This document shows, one piece after another, positions 1 through 11,900 of a DNA stretch of 64,000 nucleotides (position 1 is the first letter of the stretch; each line of letters begins with the position of its first letter). The notes beneath the pieces were generated by a model, which saw nothing but the letters and a program-made list of their open reading frames with translations, was not told the origin of the DNA and made no database searches. The stretch lies in the NCBI RefSeq assembly GCF_050948175.1, contig NC_135195.1:4368001-4432000 (forward strand), in the 5' to 3' direction. This DNA comes from Xylocopa sonorina. Lineage: Eukaryota > Arthropoda > Insecta > Hymenoptera > Apidae. The position numbers and the translations under genes are program-made.

Positions 1-2091
1 CCGTAACCCATCTCGTCTCTGTCGAAATTCTGTCGCCCCAATTTCCAGCACTCCCGTCGACTGTGTACAGTGCGCGGCACGTGTACACACGTGCTGCTTG
101 TGCCGCGGAACATAAACGAAACGGCATCGAGCAGCGGGGGAAAAAAGAACGCGAGGGTGAAAAGGCTGGATGTTTTTTTTTGGGATTTAATGTTTCCCTT
201 TTTTTTATATTACTCGATTCATCGTTATCCTCGTGATTGTAATATTATGTAGAGTAGTGATCGTATAAAAGGAAGTATAGAAGGAAATAGAGAAGAGATG
301 GATTATTGTGGTTCAGTAGACGGTTCGGAAGGAAATAACGTTTAAAATGGAACGAGGTGTACCGTTCGTGCACCACTTTTCTCTGGATTTTTCGCTTGTT
401 CCGATTTTTTGTTTCGCTCAACATTTTTAAACAAATGAACGCCGCTTTGTGTCGACACGCGCGTGGAAGTAATTTCGACATGGAGGCATTTTGCGGTTGG
501 GACACGCGGAAGGGAGGACAAATACGCTGTTTCAAAGGGGGAACGAGTGATACTGGAAAGCTGATGGTCGACGCTGATCGAAATGGGGTTGATAGAGTAG
601 CTTTTCGGCTCGCAGGATGAACCGAAAGCTTTGAGTTCGATTTTTCATGAAAAATGATTTATGCTTCAAGCTTTTTAAACGCGCCACCTATCCGTAATTT
701 CAATTCACAATAATTACTATAATTAGAGACTTAAAAAAGTAAACATCCCCTATCTTCTGCTTGCAATTACCATCATTTACATTAAATTCAAAAAATCGTA
801 TTTAATTAATACATAATTGCACTTTCATATATTTATCATAATCTACCAACATAATTAAGAATGAAAGAACTCAAAGTTCTTTTTAGTTAAAGGATAAATA
901 CATCCCTCTGGGACTCGCAAGTGCCATCCTACGTGTACACCACCCTTTTCATTCCATCCCTTCGCATCCTCCCCTAATATCGTTCTACCATGAACCACGC
1001 AACTCGACGGAGAGCACTAGAACGATCATGCTCAGAAACATGCTCGATACGTTCACGTACAGAGACTCAAGAAGCCAAACGGAAACTCCAGAGCACGTGG
1101 TTCATAATGCTTATCCCTCTTACGAATGCGTTCACAAAGACATGCACATCGTCGTCGAGGAGCTCGCGAGTGCATCGAAGATACATAAAATAATCGTTCG
1201 AAGGCGTAGAAACGCGTCTGCATTGTAATTCGCGGAGACACTAACACGCCATCGACGAGGGGGTGGCGCGCGTTTTAAAATTGACGGAGCAATTAAGGCC
1301 CGTCGGGTTAATTAGCGGAGTGGTGGAGTGTCAATTAACGAGTCGTGGATTCGTTGCGTACGGGTCGTGCCGTAATTTTTTTCCTTTTTTCTCAGCGGTT
1401 GAACTCTCGCTCGAAGTGCCGCGTTTCGAGCACCGGAAAGTGGAATTTCCGCGGCAGCAAGTTAACGATAACGAGATTTATTTCAGAGACGATAGTTAAC
1501 TATCGCATTCCGGCTATTGTTCCGCGGAATTGTACAGTTTACACGTACACGTGCGCGCGAATAAAATATGCAAACGAGTATCTTGAACACCCGCGTCTAA
1601 CGCATTTGCATACATTTCCACGACGAGTTACGTGTGCATCAGGGTGAATTATATCGCGGACGTAACATTTGAAACCCCCTCCCCCCCTGGGGGGTTTCTA
1701 AATCTTTAATTGCTGTTTTCTTCTTGCGAAGAGCCCAGGCTCGCTTTAATGCCAACAGCAATTATGCGCAGCGGTACTTGCAACTTTGTGGCGTTGTTAT
1801 ATCACAGTTTTTGGAAGTTTCTCCGCGTTAAAGCGTAGAATTCTGCGAACAGAAGGATCAAAATAACACCGTTATTAACATTCCACAATTCTCCAAACAA
1901 AACATTTTCAATATTTCCTCTGAAATATTTCTATAATTACATTGAAACTGCAAACTTAAAAAAATATATCAACCCTTAATTTTCCTTCCTAGTTCGTCGT
2001 TCGAATATTCCTGCAGCTTTGAAGCTGCTCTTCCAAAATTACGTATTTCTAGAAATGTTAATTTCCACGAGTTCCGTCGAATAATCGCTTC
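1..2091. other. Non-coding DNA upstream of the first visible Grd exon
   Basis: No exon can be supported here. The stretch is probably the 3' part of a Grd intron, because the first visible Grd exon starts inside the extracellular domain and lacks a signal peptide. A GC-rich part (about 1190-1480) has low stop density but no recognisable protein. A C-run facing a G-run at about 1671-1697 forms a short hairpin. Short open frames on both strands look like chance. Confidence 0.5.
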
Positions 2092-2706
2092 TAACTTTCC
2101 AAGCAGCTCTTTGAAGAGAAGCTTAATTCCATTAAATTCCTTTTCCCCTTCTAATCAATCCTCTAAACATTCTTTCGATCTTATCAAACTTTCGAGCCGT
2201 TAAAATTACTTTTACATCAGATTGCGTTTTTTTTTTGTCAAGATTTTCTAATCACATCTCTCCATTCTACATCTCTCGCCCTCTCATCAATGTAACTTTC
2301 CAAGCAGCTCTTTGAAGAGAAGCTTAATTCCGTTAAATTCCTTTTCCCCTTCTAATCAATCCTCTAAACATTCTTTCGATCTTGTCAAACTTTCGAGCCG
2401 TTAAAATTACTTTTACATCAGATTGCGTTTTTTCTTTTTGTCAAGATTTTCTAATCACATCTCTCCATTCTACATCTCTCGCCCTCTCATCAATGTAACT
2501 TTCCAAGCAGCTCTTTGAAGAGAAGCTTAATTCCGTTAAATTCCTTTTCCCCTTCTAATCAATCCTCTAAACATTCTTTCGATCTTGTCAAACTTTCGAG
2601 CCATTAAAATTACTTTTACACCAGATTACGTTGTTTTTTCTTTTTTTGTCAAGATTTTCTAATCACATCTCTCTGCTTTACATCTCCCGCCCTCTCATCA
2701 ATGTAA
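2092..2706 (+). repeat. Three-copy tandem repeat, about 203-bp unit, abutting a Grd exon
   Basis: Units begin at about 2092, 2293 and 2496, each opening with TAACTTTCCAAGCAGCTC and closing with a pyrimidine-rich end (CGCCCTCTCATCAATGTAA). The copies are nearly identical except for T-run length and a few substitutions. The third copy ends about 20 bp before the splice acceptor used by the first visible Grd exon. The array has therefore multiplied the branch-point and pyrimidine-tract part of that intron. Confidence 0.9.
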
Positions 2707-2726
2707 TTGTCTCGGAAATGTCGCAG

Positions 2727-2919
2727 AGCGGCGACAGGAGCGAAAACGTCGACGAGACAGAGGACGCAGAGCAACAATCACAGCAACATCAGCGAGCTGC
2801 TGGACAATCTGCTTCGCGGTTACGACAACAGCGTCAGACCAGACTTCGGCGGTCCACCGGCCACGGTTGAGGTCGATATCATGGTGCGCAGTATGGGTCC
2901 GATTTCCGAAGTCGATATG
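2727..2919 (+). CDS. Grd: Grd exon A: start of extracellular domain
   Basis: Encodes NNHSNISELLDNLLRGYD, then the beta-strand segment ending in VDIMVRSMGPISEVDM. The acceptor is taken as TCGCAG at 2721-2726; the exon begins with the third base of a codon. The donor is GTTGGT at 2920. A donor four bases downstream (GTATCT) is possible but would break the join to the next exon. The 5' end is the least certain boundary of the gene. Confidence 0.85.
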
Positions 2920-5900
2920 GTTGGTATCTCGCCCGTTTCCTTTTGTCCTTCTCGCCAGAAATCGCCTCGGACATCATTCACCGTTCCCCTAACGCGGTAC
3001 CAACTCCGTTTCCCTCGAAGCGTGATTCAATCGAGGACAAGCGTAGCGTCCTGTGCATGTCCTGGTTGTTCAACGAGCGAAACGTGCTCGTCACATGTTT
3101 GTTTTGATGCACTTTTCGAAAATAAGAAGTCGTTCCTCCTGTTGGAACGTAAGAGTCTCATAAGAGAAGAAAATTTGTGCGGCAATAAGTTCCATTTTAA
3201 TTCGACAGTGTTATTCGAGGCTAAGGATGAATGTTAGAGATTTAAGGACACTTTAAAAACAGAGTAGAAGTTTTGTTAATCATTGTGAAAAATTCAAAAG
3301 TTTATAGATTGTATGATTAGTTAAATTAATAATTTTTGCAGTCGATGAAATGTGTTTCGAACTCTTTCACTCTTTTACATGATCGTGTGAAGTTGATTTG
3401 GGAACTTTAATTGCACAGGCAAGACTTGGAATCGTTCTTCTACGATCATATAAAACTTTTTTGATAGCTTGTTAATTTTGAGAATAATCATTTTCCTTGA
3501 ATATAATTTTAATTATTGATCTCTCCGGTATTAAGTTGTTCTTTTGGCTTTTCGAATCTTTAAAGCGATGTTCCGTTTACTTTAAATGCTTTGGCAACTG
3601 AATTATTGCACCACGACTCAGATTAGTTCCTTTCAATTATTAAAGTGTAGCCTGATTTCATATTTTTCGTCGCAGCTCAAATATTTTCTACGTATAATAC
3701 AGTTATCAACTTTTGTACCTTTATTTATACTTCCCACTTCAAAGCGACACTCACTCTGTGCCACGAAGTGGTTTTGCGCTTAAATTAATTCGTTTGAAAT
3801 TTCACATTTCTGACATTTGTTTGATATTTCGAATCCTCATAAATAAAAGATCCAAATATTTCAAATGGGACTCCTATTTTCAAACAGAGGGAGCATAAAG
3901 TATAAAATTAATAATTACTCCACGATTCACCCCTTTACGATTTTTTTTTTTGTTATAAATGCAACGATAAAATCGAGTGACCTCTTTTAAACTCTTTTTT
4001 CAAACTCGTAAATATTTATAGCGTGAAAATTTCTGTGCAGACATACTCGATGGATTGTTACTTCCGGCAGTCGTGGGTGGATCGACGTTTGGCTTTCCAG
4101 GGCGGCAAAGAAACTCTGGCGTTGAGTATATCGATGCTCGCGAGGATCTGGAAGCCGGACACGTACTTTTACAACGGGAAACACAGTTATTTGCATACGA
4201 TCACCAGCCCAAATAAGTTCGTCAGACTCTATCAGGACGGCAGAGTGCTCTACAGTTCGAGGTAAGGAAGTCGCTTCCGTGAGTCGCTTTAATAATTAAC
4301 AATTTGTTGCCTGCAATAGTTACAACAATCTTAGAACAACAATCACTCCTTTATAATTACGACGGGGTATTTCAATTCAGAAAACAATAGTTCAAGTTTT
4401 TTTAATCTTTCAAGAAATATTTCATCCCGAAAAACCTTCTGAATTAGCACTTCCTGTTCTGGCGCTGTTAAGACTGAAGTTTGTCTCTTTGCTGGGAACT
4501 CGAAGTGGAAATTTTATTCAAAGAAACGCGGGGATTCCAGTTTCTGAAGATTAAAAAACCGAAGGTCAAGAGTTTTCTTGCATTCGCGTAGAAGCTGGAA
4601 TTTTTAATTTGAAACCCACGTACGAAAGTGTTTTATTTTTCATTAGAATCCCTTCGAGTGTACAATTTCGTCCTGATCCTCTTAGAAAAAATTTAGGAGA
4701 AGGAGCGATCAATTTTCCAATTTAGAAAAATTGCAAGAACTAGTCCTTTGCAAACTACAAATCACAGATCCTTTCAATCCTCAGCTGCCTGGTGCAACTT
4801 TGGACTCTCGTACTGGTGAAGTTCACTTTCATTACGTAGCTTTTAATCTAGAAAAAAAGAAAAAGAGGTTTAGTGTGGAAAAGAGAAGTTTATGACATTC
4901 GCAAGTGCGCTGCTACTCAATGATGCATCCATAACCTGAAAACTAGACGAACTTCAAAAAAAAAAGAGGAGGACAAAAATTCTTTATACAATAAAAATTA
5001 GTTTGGACCCACGGTGGATGGACGAATCAAGGTGAAACGAGGATACCAAAATCTACGAAGGCACCGATTATATTCGCGAATTAGGAGAAATGCAAATAGT
5101 ATAATATTAAAGTGCGAGGTGACGTCGTGGCGGAGAAGATGTCGCAATATCTCCCAATCAGTTGCGATCAGTCCGTAAATTTCATGGGATCGTTCGAAAT
5201 TCCCTGTTTTATTGCCATTCCCTCGTTTCACGATCGCTCCACGGCTGATCGAGCGTGAACTTGTTTCCCTTGACTTGCGTTTATGTTAAACCGATCCATT
5301 CCGCGTCGACGCTGGAAAAACGCTTGACCGCGACTCAAGAGCGGATGACGGATACATCCCCGGTAGAATGTTTCTGGAACGAGTTCAAAAAATATCTGCT
5401 GCCCAGTCGACCGTGTAGAATACTCCGCGTTTCTTTTTCGAATCGCGACGATCAATCCATCTGGCCGTTCAAGAGAACGGTGGATCGAGCGAAGATGGAA
5501 AATGGGTTAAACGTGGCCGCTCTTCTTAAGAAGAAGGGGGCGCGATTAAATGGCTCCTTCGCTTGGTTCTAATTTCGAAATTGTTCCTGTTTTTCACTGC
5601 GACCTGTCTCCTTCTTTTATTTTCGAGAAGTAATTGCATCCTGACGTTCGAGTCAGGATATTTTCTCTGCGTACAAATAATTCGACAATTTTATTCAAAA
5701 TACAGGGGCTACAAGAGGAATGTGAATCACAATCGTTCGAATAATTACTCATTAGTAAGATATTATAAGCTAACAACTAGCTTCTTCTCAGCTGATTCAC
5801 TCGCATAATACAGTCTCACTTTCAACCATACGACAATACGAACCAAATGCATTAGAATATCAAAATGGCGTGAACTGTTATCCAAGGTAGCCAAAAAAAT

Positions 5901-8900
5901 AGATTCGTTAACAGAAACACAAAACAGACAACCGTCTCGATTATCAGTCACACGTCCGTTGCAACAATATCCCACGTAGCGTATTCAAACAGCCCTTTAT
6001 ATCTACACCTCATTGTTACAATCTTACTTTAAACTGTACCACCATCGGCAGCTATCGACCACGAACGTGCACGATCAATTATTGGCTACCTGTGAACGCT
6101 CGCGGTATTTCGGTCAAGAGCACACAAAGAGCAACCGCCTTGAGGCCGGCCCGTTCCGTTCGGCGGCAGAATGTGCCGTCTAAAATTCACTTCCGCCGCG
6201 ACAGAGTAGGGGCGCTGATTCCGTTCGACGATTCGGTTATTTAGAATCGCTCGTCGCGGACAAACAGACGCGCGGACAGAGCGCGAGAAAGGCGGAAAAA
6301 GGAAGGGGCGCGGAATCAAGCGATGTACGTTTCCCCTTTGTTAACCCATTCCCTTTCTCTTGACCTAGTCTTCCGCATCGGGTCTATTGTGCACGGTAGA
6401 ATTAACCCTTGAGCTGAAGGTGCCTCTGCACACGGACGTGGCATGCACACGTACGCGGCCTAAGAATCACGTGTCGGGCATGGCTCGTTCTTCTCGAAAG
6501 CGCGTCGTCTTTCTTGTAACTATCACCTTTTGTGTACCAGTGTGTCCGAGAGACAAAGGACCAGCGGGATTACCACCTCGATGCGAGCGTCGTGTCGCTT
6601 TCGAAAGGACTCCGCGTGGTACTCTCTCGAGTGGACGCCTGGTCAGGGTTGGTCTCGAGGAATCGTAGATCGTGTATCTTGCTTCGTCCCCTTGCTACGC
6701 GATGGTTGGATAAGAACGATTTCTTCTTTATGTCTCGTTGATCTTTCGAAGAGGGTATCTTCGAATTTGCGCAGCTTAGAGCCTCGTTTGGATCGGTTAA
6801 ATCGGACCAACTCGAATCGTTGGATGGAGTTGCTTGATCTTCAGTTTCGCGATCGTTAAAGTCAAGTTGCTCGAAGTAACCTGGTTTTACGTAGCGGTTA
6901 CCTAAAATTGATAGCCCCTCGGCTTCGAGTTGAAAGTACGGAAGAACGTTTCGAGTCGAGTGGAAGAACAAGCTCCAACGGTTGGCTAAAGTGCTTTCCA
7001 GTTATTTAAATATGCAATTTGTATAATACTTGGAGTTTGGTTCTACTTTGAATTTCGTGTATGGAAATATCGATGCGATTTAGTATCGCGTGTAGGAAAT
7101 AACAAGAAGTGTGCGAGATTTACGAGAAGTAAGAAGTGTTGTTGAAAAGGGGTGGCACTGGACCATCACATCTTGTTAACGTTGTAACGAATACCTCGTA
7201 GAGTTAATCGAAAGTCATCAACTCGCGCAATGAATCTTGGCGACGTTTATAGTGTCCGTGAAGGCATTTGTAAAAGAGTTCTCGAAGCGATCCATGAGAT
7301 GTGACCAGGATGGGAAATCGAATTCCTTTGGTAACCCTGTACACTCTCGTGACTGATCGCAGGCTATTAAATGTCGATCACGTCTCTGCGGCTTGTGCAC
7401 AGCACTTTATTAGCTGCTTACTACAGCTTTCTGTAAATGTTTGCTCAAACAGTTGGTCGTTACATCGCCAAGATCGAACTTTAGTGTGTTTAAGCATCTC
7501 TCTCTCTCTCTTTCGCTGGATCTCTCTTCAAAACCTCATTGCTATTGATATTAACCCTGCCTCATCTTTAAGCATGAAGTTCCTTTATAATTTCTCAAAC
7601 ACTCATGCTATTTATTATTAATTAATTTACTGCAGTTAGTCGGTCGTTTGGATAAAATTTTCACTAAAAAATATTTCTTACAATTAATAACTAAAAGATA
7701 ACAATATTAAATCATTTAAGATTTTCCATCTCAAATGATAAATTCAATTTAAGTTAATTTCCGGCTGAATTAAGAGTCAAAATTAATCTCTTTAATGTCA
7801 AGTAACATTTTGTCCTAATTACCACAGCTTATCGTATCACACGAGTAATATTCACATAATTATGCTGGACGCAAACAGCCTGGCGCGTTTTAAGACAATC
7901 GAGTCCTCCACTAGAGATTAATACCTTGCAGTAGAAAAAGGCTACATAAGTCGGACACGCTATTCTGCTCCACCTTCTGGCCGCGATAAGCCTCTCTCCC
8001 AGGTTGTAAAAGTTTATTATACCTTTTTTCTCTGCACTTTACACTTTCTTCACGACGATGCAGCGGCAGGTCTGTCCAAGGGAACGCGGAGGCGTGCATA
8101 CGTGCGCGCATCGATGCAAAAATGGGTCGACCATCGTATTAAACCTCGTTATAGCCGACTCAACGAAAATTCGTACGCGGAGGAACACGGTTCAGGCATT
8201 CCCATTTTACTGTTCCTATTTTACTGTGAAAGGTTGAAATTATCAAACGTCAGGCATTAACGATCGAAATTCAATTCCTTTCCATGCGATATCCTTTCAC
8301 GAGAGAATTTTCTTCTTTACGAAGGAAATTTATTTGCAATGATAATAATTGCATGAGAAAAATGTTGTATGTAATCGCAGTGAATGAATTGCGAAAGGAA
8401 AAATGGATAATCCAACGAGTGGCGTGATAAGTTTTAATTAGAAAGAGAAAAACAAACATTCTTTATACAATAAAAATTAGTTTGGACAGGGGTAAAGGGG
8501 TAAAACAAAGAGAAATAAGGTCACAAGAATTCATCAAGTTTCTAATTACATCCACGCACATGTAATATTATTAATATTTGATTAAAAGTAAGGTCTATAA
8601 ATTGAGAACATGTAAGTAGGGAATACCTGCTCCACTGCTATGTTAAATGATTAACGAACTTGCGAGGAACATGCGTAGATATATGATATGGCGACATGTT
8701 TGCCTCTGGAAATGTACTTCATTACAGATATTAAAGTTCAACGCTGGGGACTAGTGCTGGATCCGTCGTATGTCTGTCGATAAATTTAATTCGTTACATG
8801 TGTACCTGTTCTTCAGGGAAATAGAAAGGGGTCAGATGCACTCGTAAGAGTTACATACTTTATTACACCGTCTCTTGCTTCTTTCTTCTTTAACGATCTT

Positions 8901-11900
8901 CAAAAAACAACGCGCGAAATTAAAACACTTCGCCACATACGATTATATGCTCGATGTAGATAAATGTTTCAAATAAATGCTTAAATGAAATCCATTTTCG
9001 TGTGAATAGAAGAATATTAATACACTTTTTGATAATGCTAACATTAGTATTGGGTGTAATCAACCCTACTACATTTTCATATAACTTAGAACTAAAATTG
9101 CGACAACCTTCTTAATTTTCTATATCTACTAAACTTTATCTTGCCTTTTGTGTTTATCAAATTTTGTTTCATAATCGTATACATCATAACTTGCCACTCT
9201 GAAAGTGCAATAATTTCTGCAACGCAGAACAAATCAAAGTGATTTATATTTTATTTATTTCTGAGTTTATTATAACACGGTTCCCAAGTAACGCGGTACG
9301 AATTAACCGCGTTCTAGAAGGGTTGACTGTAAGAACAAAAGTGTGCAATAATTCACGGATATAAGCGCGGGGAAACGTACTGATTCGTAAAACACAAAGC
9401 GATGAAATGATAATACGACGACAGGATTAGCGAGGAATTGTGTGACTTTATAACGCGATTTTCGCGAACGCGATACAGACCACTTGTTTCGTTCAGCCAC
9501 GGTTCCACGGGCCGCTAATGAATTACAAAGAATTAGCGTTCGGGGTGAATTAAAATTTCTCCCTCTCGAAAGAGAAAGGAGGTTAAAGCGACACTTTGAA
9601 ATCGCACAGTTTGAAAACGCGGTACGAAGGATCTCCCCATTTTCCATCGATAAGGGAAGCTTAGACAGCTTTGTTTTGCTTAATATGCACCCTCGCAGTG
9701 TTATGCATTTCCATTTAAATGAAGGTTTGTTTAATATTAATGAAATTCTCAGATTAACTTCTTCCGGGACGGGAATCCAGATTAATGGGGAGAAAGTAAT
9801 CTAAATTTTTTTCAATTCGATATTGCAATATTTCTTATTGCAAATATACTTAATGTGTAATTTGTACGAAACGTTAAGTATGGTATCGTATTTTCATTAA
9901 TCCTTTAACTGCTGCTATAGCTCTTGAACATGTTAATTTTTGTTAGTATCAAATAACAGCTATGGCTTACCTGTATATCACTAAAATTAAACTAAAATAA
10001 ATGCAATGAAAAGAATCTTTTAAAATATAATAACGTATATACTTACTTTCATTTTATTTTTGCGATCGACTATGCTAAAAGCACCTGCAGTTAAAGGGTT
10101 AATAAATAAGTATCAGACATCGCGTTGTAGTTTTCAATTAATACAGAAAAAGAAAGAGAAATAGAGATAAGGTTTGAAAAGTATTAACAAAAATCAAAAA
10201 TAACAAAGCGGAAGTTCTCTTCAATCGAGACCTCGAAAGCGACAGGCGATCCTCAGCTTCCGCGTGCGTTCCTTCGCGCAAAGATAGCAGGGCATCGTCT
10301 AATTCAACGAATGGCCAATTAAATAGCGATGCGTTCTCCTCTGTGACCAGCATCCACTCGTATCCTCCAGAGAGTAAATCGAAAACGCGTCATAATCCGC
10401 CACGCATAATCTGAATCCGTTTCCGGGTAAACCTATGATTCTAGATTCCGCCTACGCTGTGCAAGAAGGAACGAATGAGACTGGCGCGCATGAATCTCCC
10501 AGTTCGAAGTAGTTTCAGGAATTCGTCGTGTCTGTATGCTAATCAGAGTCCGTTATTTTCATGCAAACGAGACGGGCCAGCGGAGCTGGCCTAAAGGATA
10601 CGTCATAATAAACGCGGCAGACTAACAAAGCTTTTTCAGCTTTGCTACTAATCCTCCTCTTTCTCCCTCCTTGTGCCATCTTTCCTTCATCCGTTGGATA
10701 TTGCTCTCGCTCGTGTTTTGTAGGCGCGAAGAAAAAACCCACTCGTCTTCGAGTTCCTTGTGTCCCTTGAATATTTTGTCTGGGTAGAGTGGCTGGTGTT
10801 TACCTCACCCCAGGTCTCTTCGAGACACTTGTTTGTTCGAGACTGAACAATTTGGGATGGAGGACGGTCGGTTTGCACGCGACTTGAATAGATTTCTGGA
10901 TTCAGCTTCGTTCTCCTCGGCGAAAGTGAGTCGATTCTTATTAATTGCTACTTTTTCAACGCTAGTTGAGACCAGCGAACGTAGCAATTAAATGCAAACA
11001 GTTAGAAACTTATAGGAATTAGTAGAATCGTGAAATTTCCAGCAAATTAAACAATCTCAACGATCTTATAATTACCAAGCAAGAAACTCAAATACATATT
11101 CAAATTAAAAACAAACTCTCATAATGATAAAAAATACCCATCTCCCCCTATTTACTCAACTCTCAACCATCTCTTACATCTTCCACAAGAAATTAGTACA
11201 ATTGACCATCTACCCAAACCACTCTGCAAACACCTCAAAAAAAACGAAGAAATGAACCAATATACCAATACCACCAACTATCCATATCAAAGCAAACGAG
11301 AATAATTTCCAAAAAAAAAGCAGCGGTTTTCCTTTGAGCGACCATCCTCGAATCCGCCTCGCAAACACCGCGTCAGAGGGTAAGACGTGGGTGGCAAACG
11401 GGCACGGAGAGCCTCGAAACGCAAAGGACCAACCCCGTAACTCGGCGCTCGTGTGTACACTTCACGCTCGAAATGATTCATAGCCTCTTGGACTCGAAAT
11501 CGAGGATCTCGAAACGGATGATTGCCGCAGCGAGATCTCGTTTCGTCCGTGCGTTCCAGCGCGAGTTTCCCGTGCCAGAAGGCAGAAACCATCGTCTGCC
11601 GTCTTCCTCGAGCGACGGCGCAGACCGGAAGCTGTTTGCCCCGGCGATTATTCACGTTGCGCGAGCTCAGGCGGATCGCGCAGCCCCGAAATCAACGCTC
11701 GATCCGCGTGGGAGAGGGGAGAGAGCGCGGCTGGTATGCAACAGCAATTTCCGCGCTGTTGGTCTTCATAGTTTGTTAACCTGGTTCACCCCTGTTAGAG
11801 ATCATCCAGCGTCGAGCCAATTTCCACGCCGACCTGTCTCGCCTCGCCCTGCTGGAGCCTGTTTTTTTCCGAACTACCCGCTGGGTATTAAATGGAGGAT

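Noticed and set aside
6086..6971. Several overlapping frames of 70-130 codons on both strands
   Set aside because: GC-rich intron sequence with low stop density; no domain, no splice context, no codon bias distinguishing one strand.
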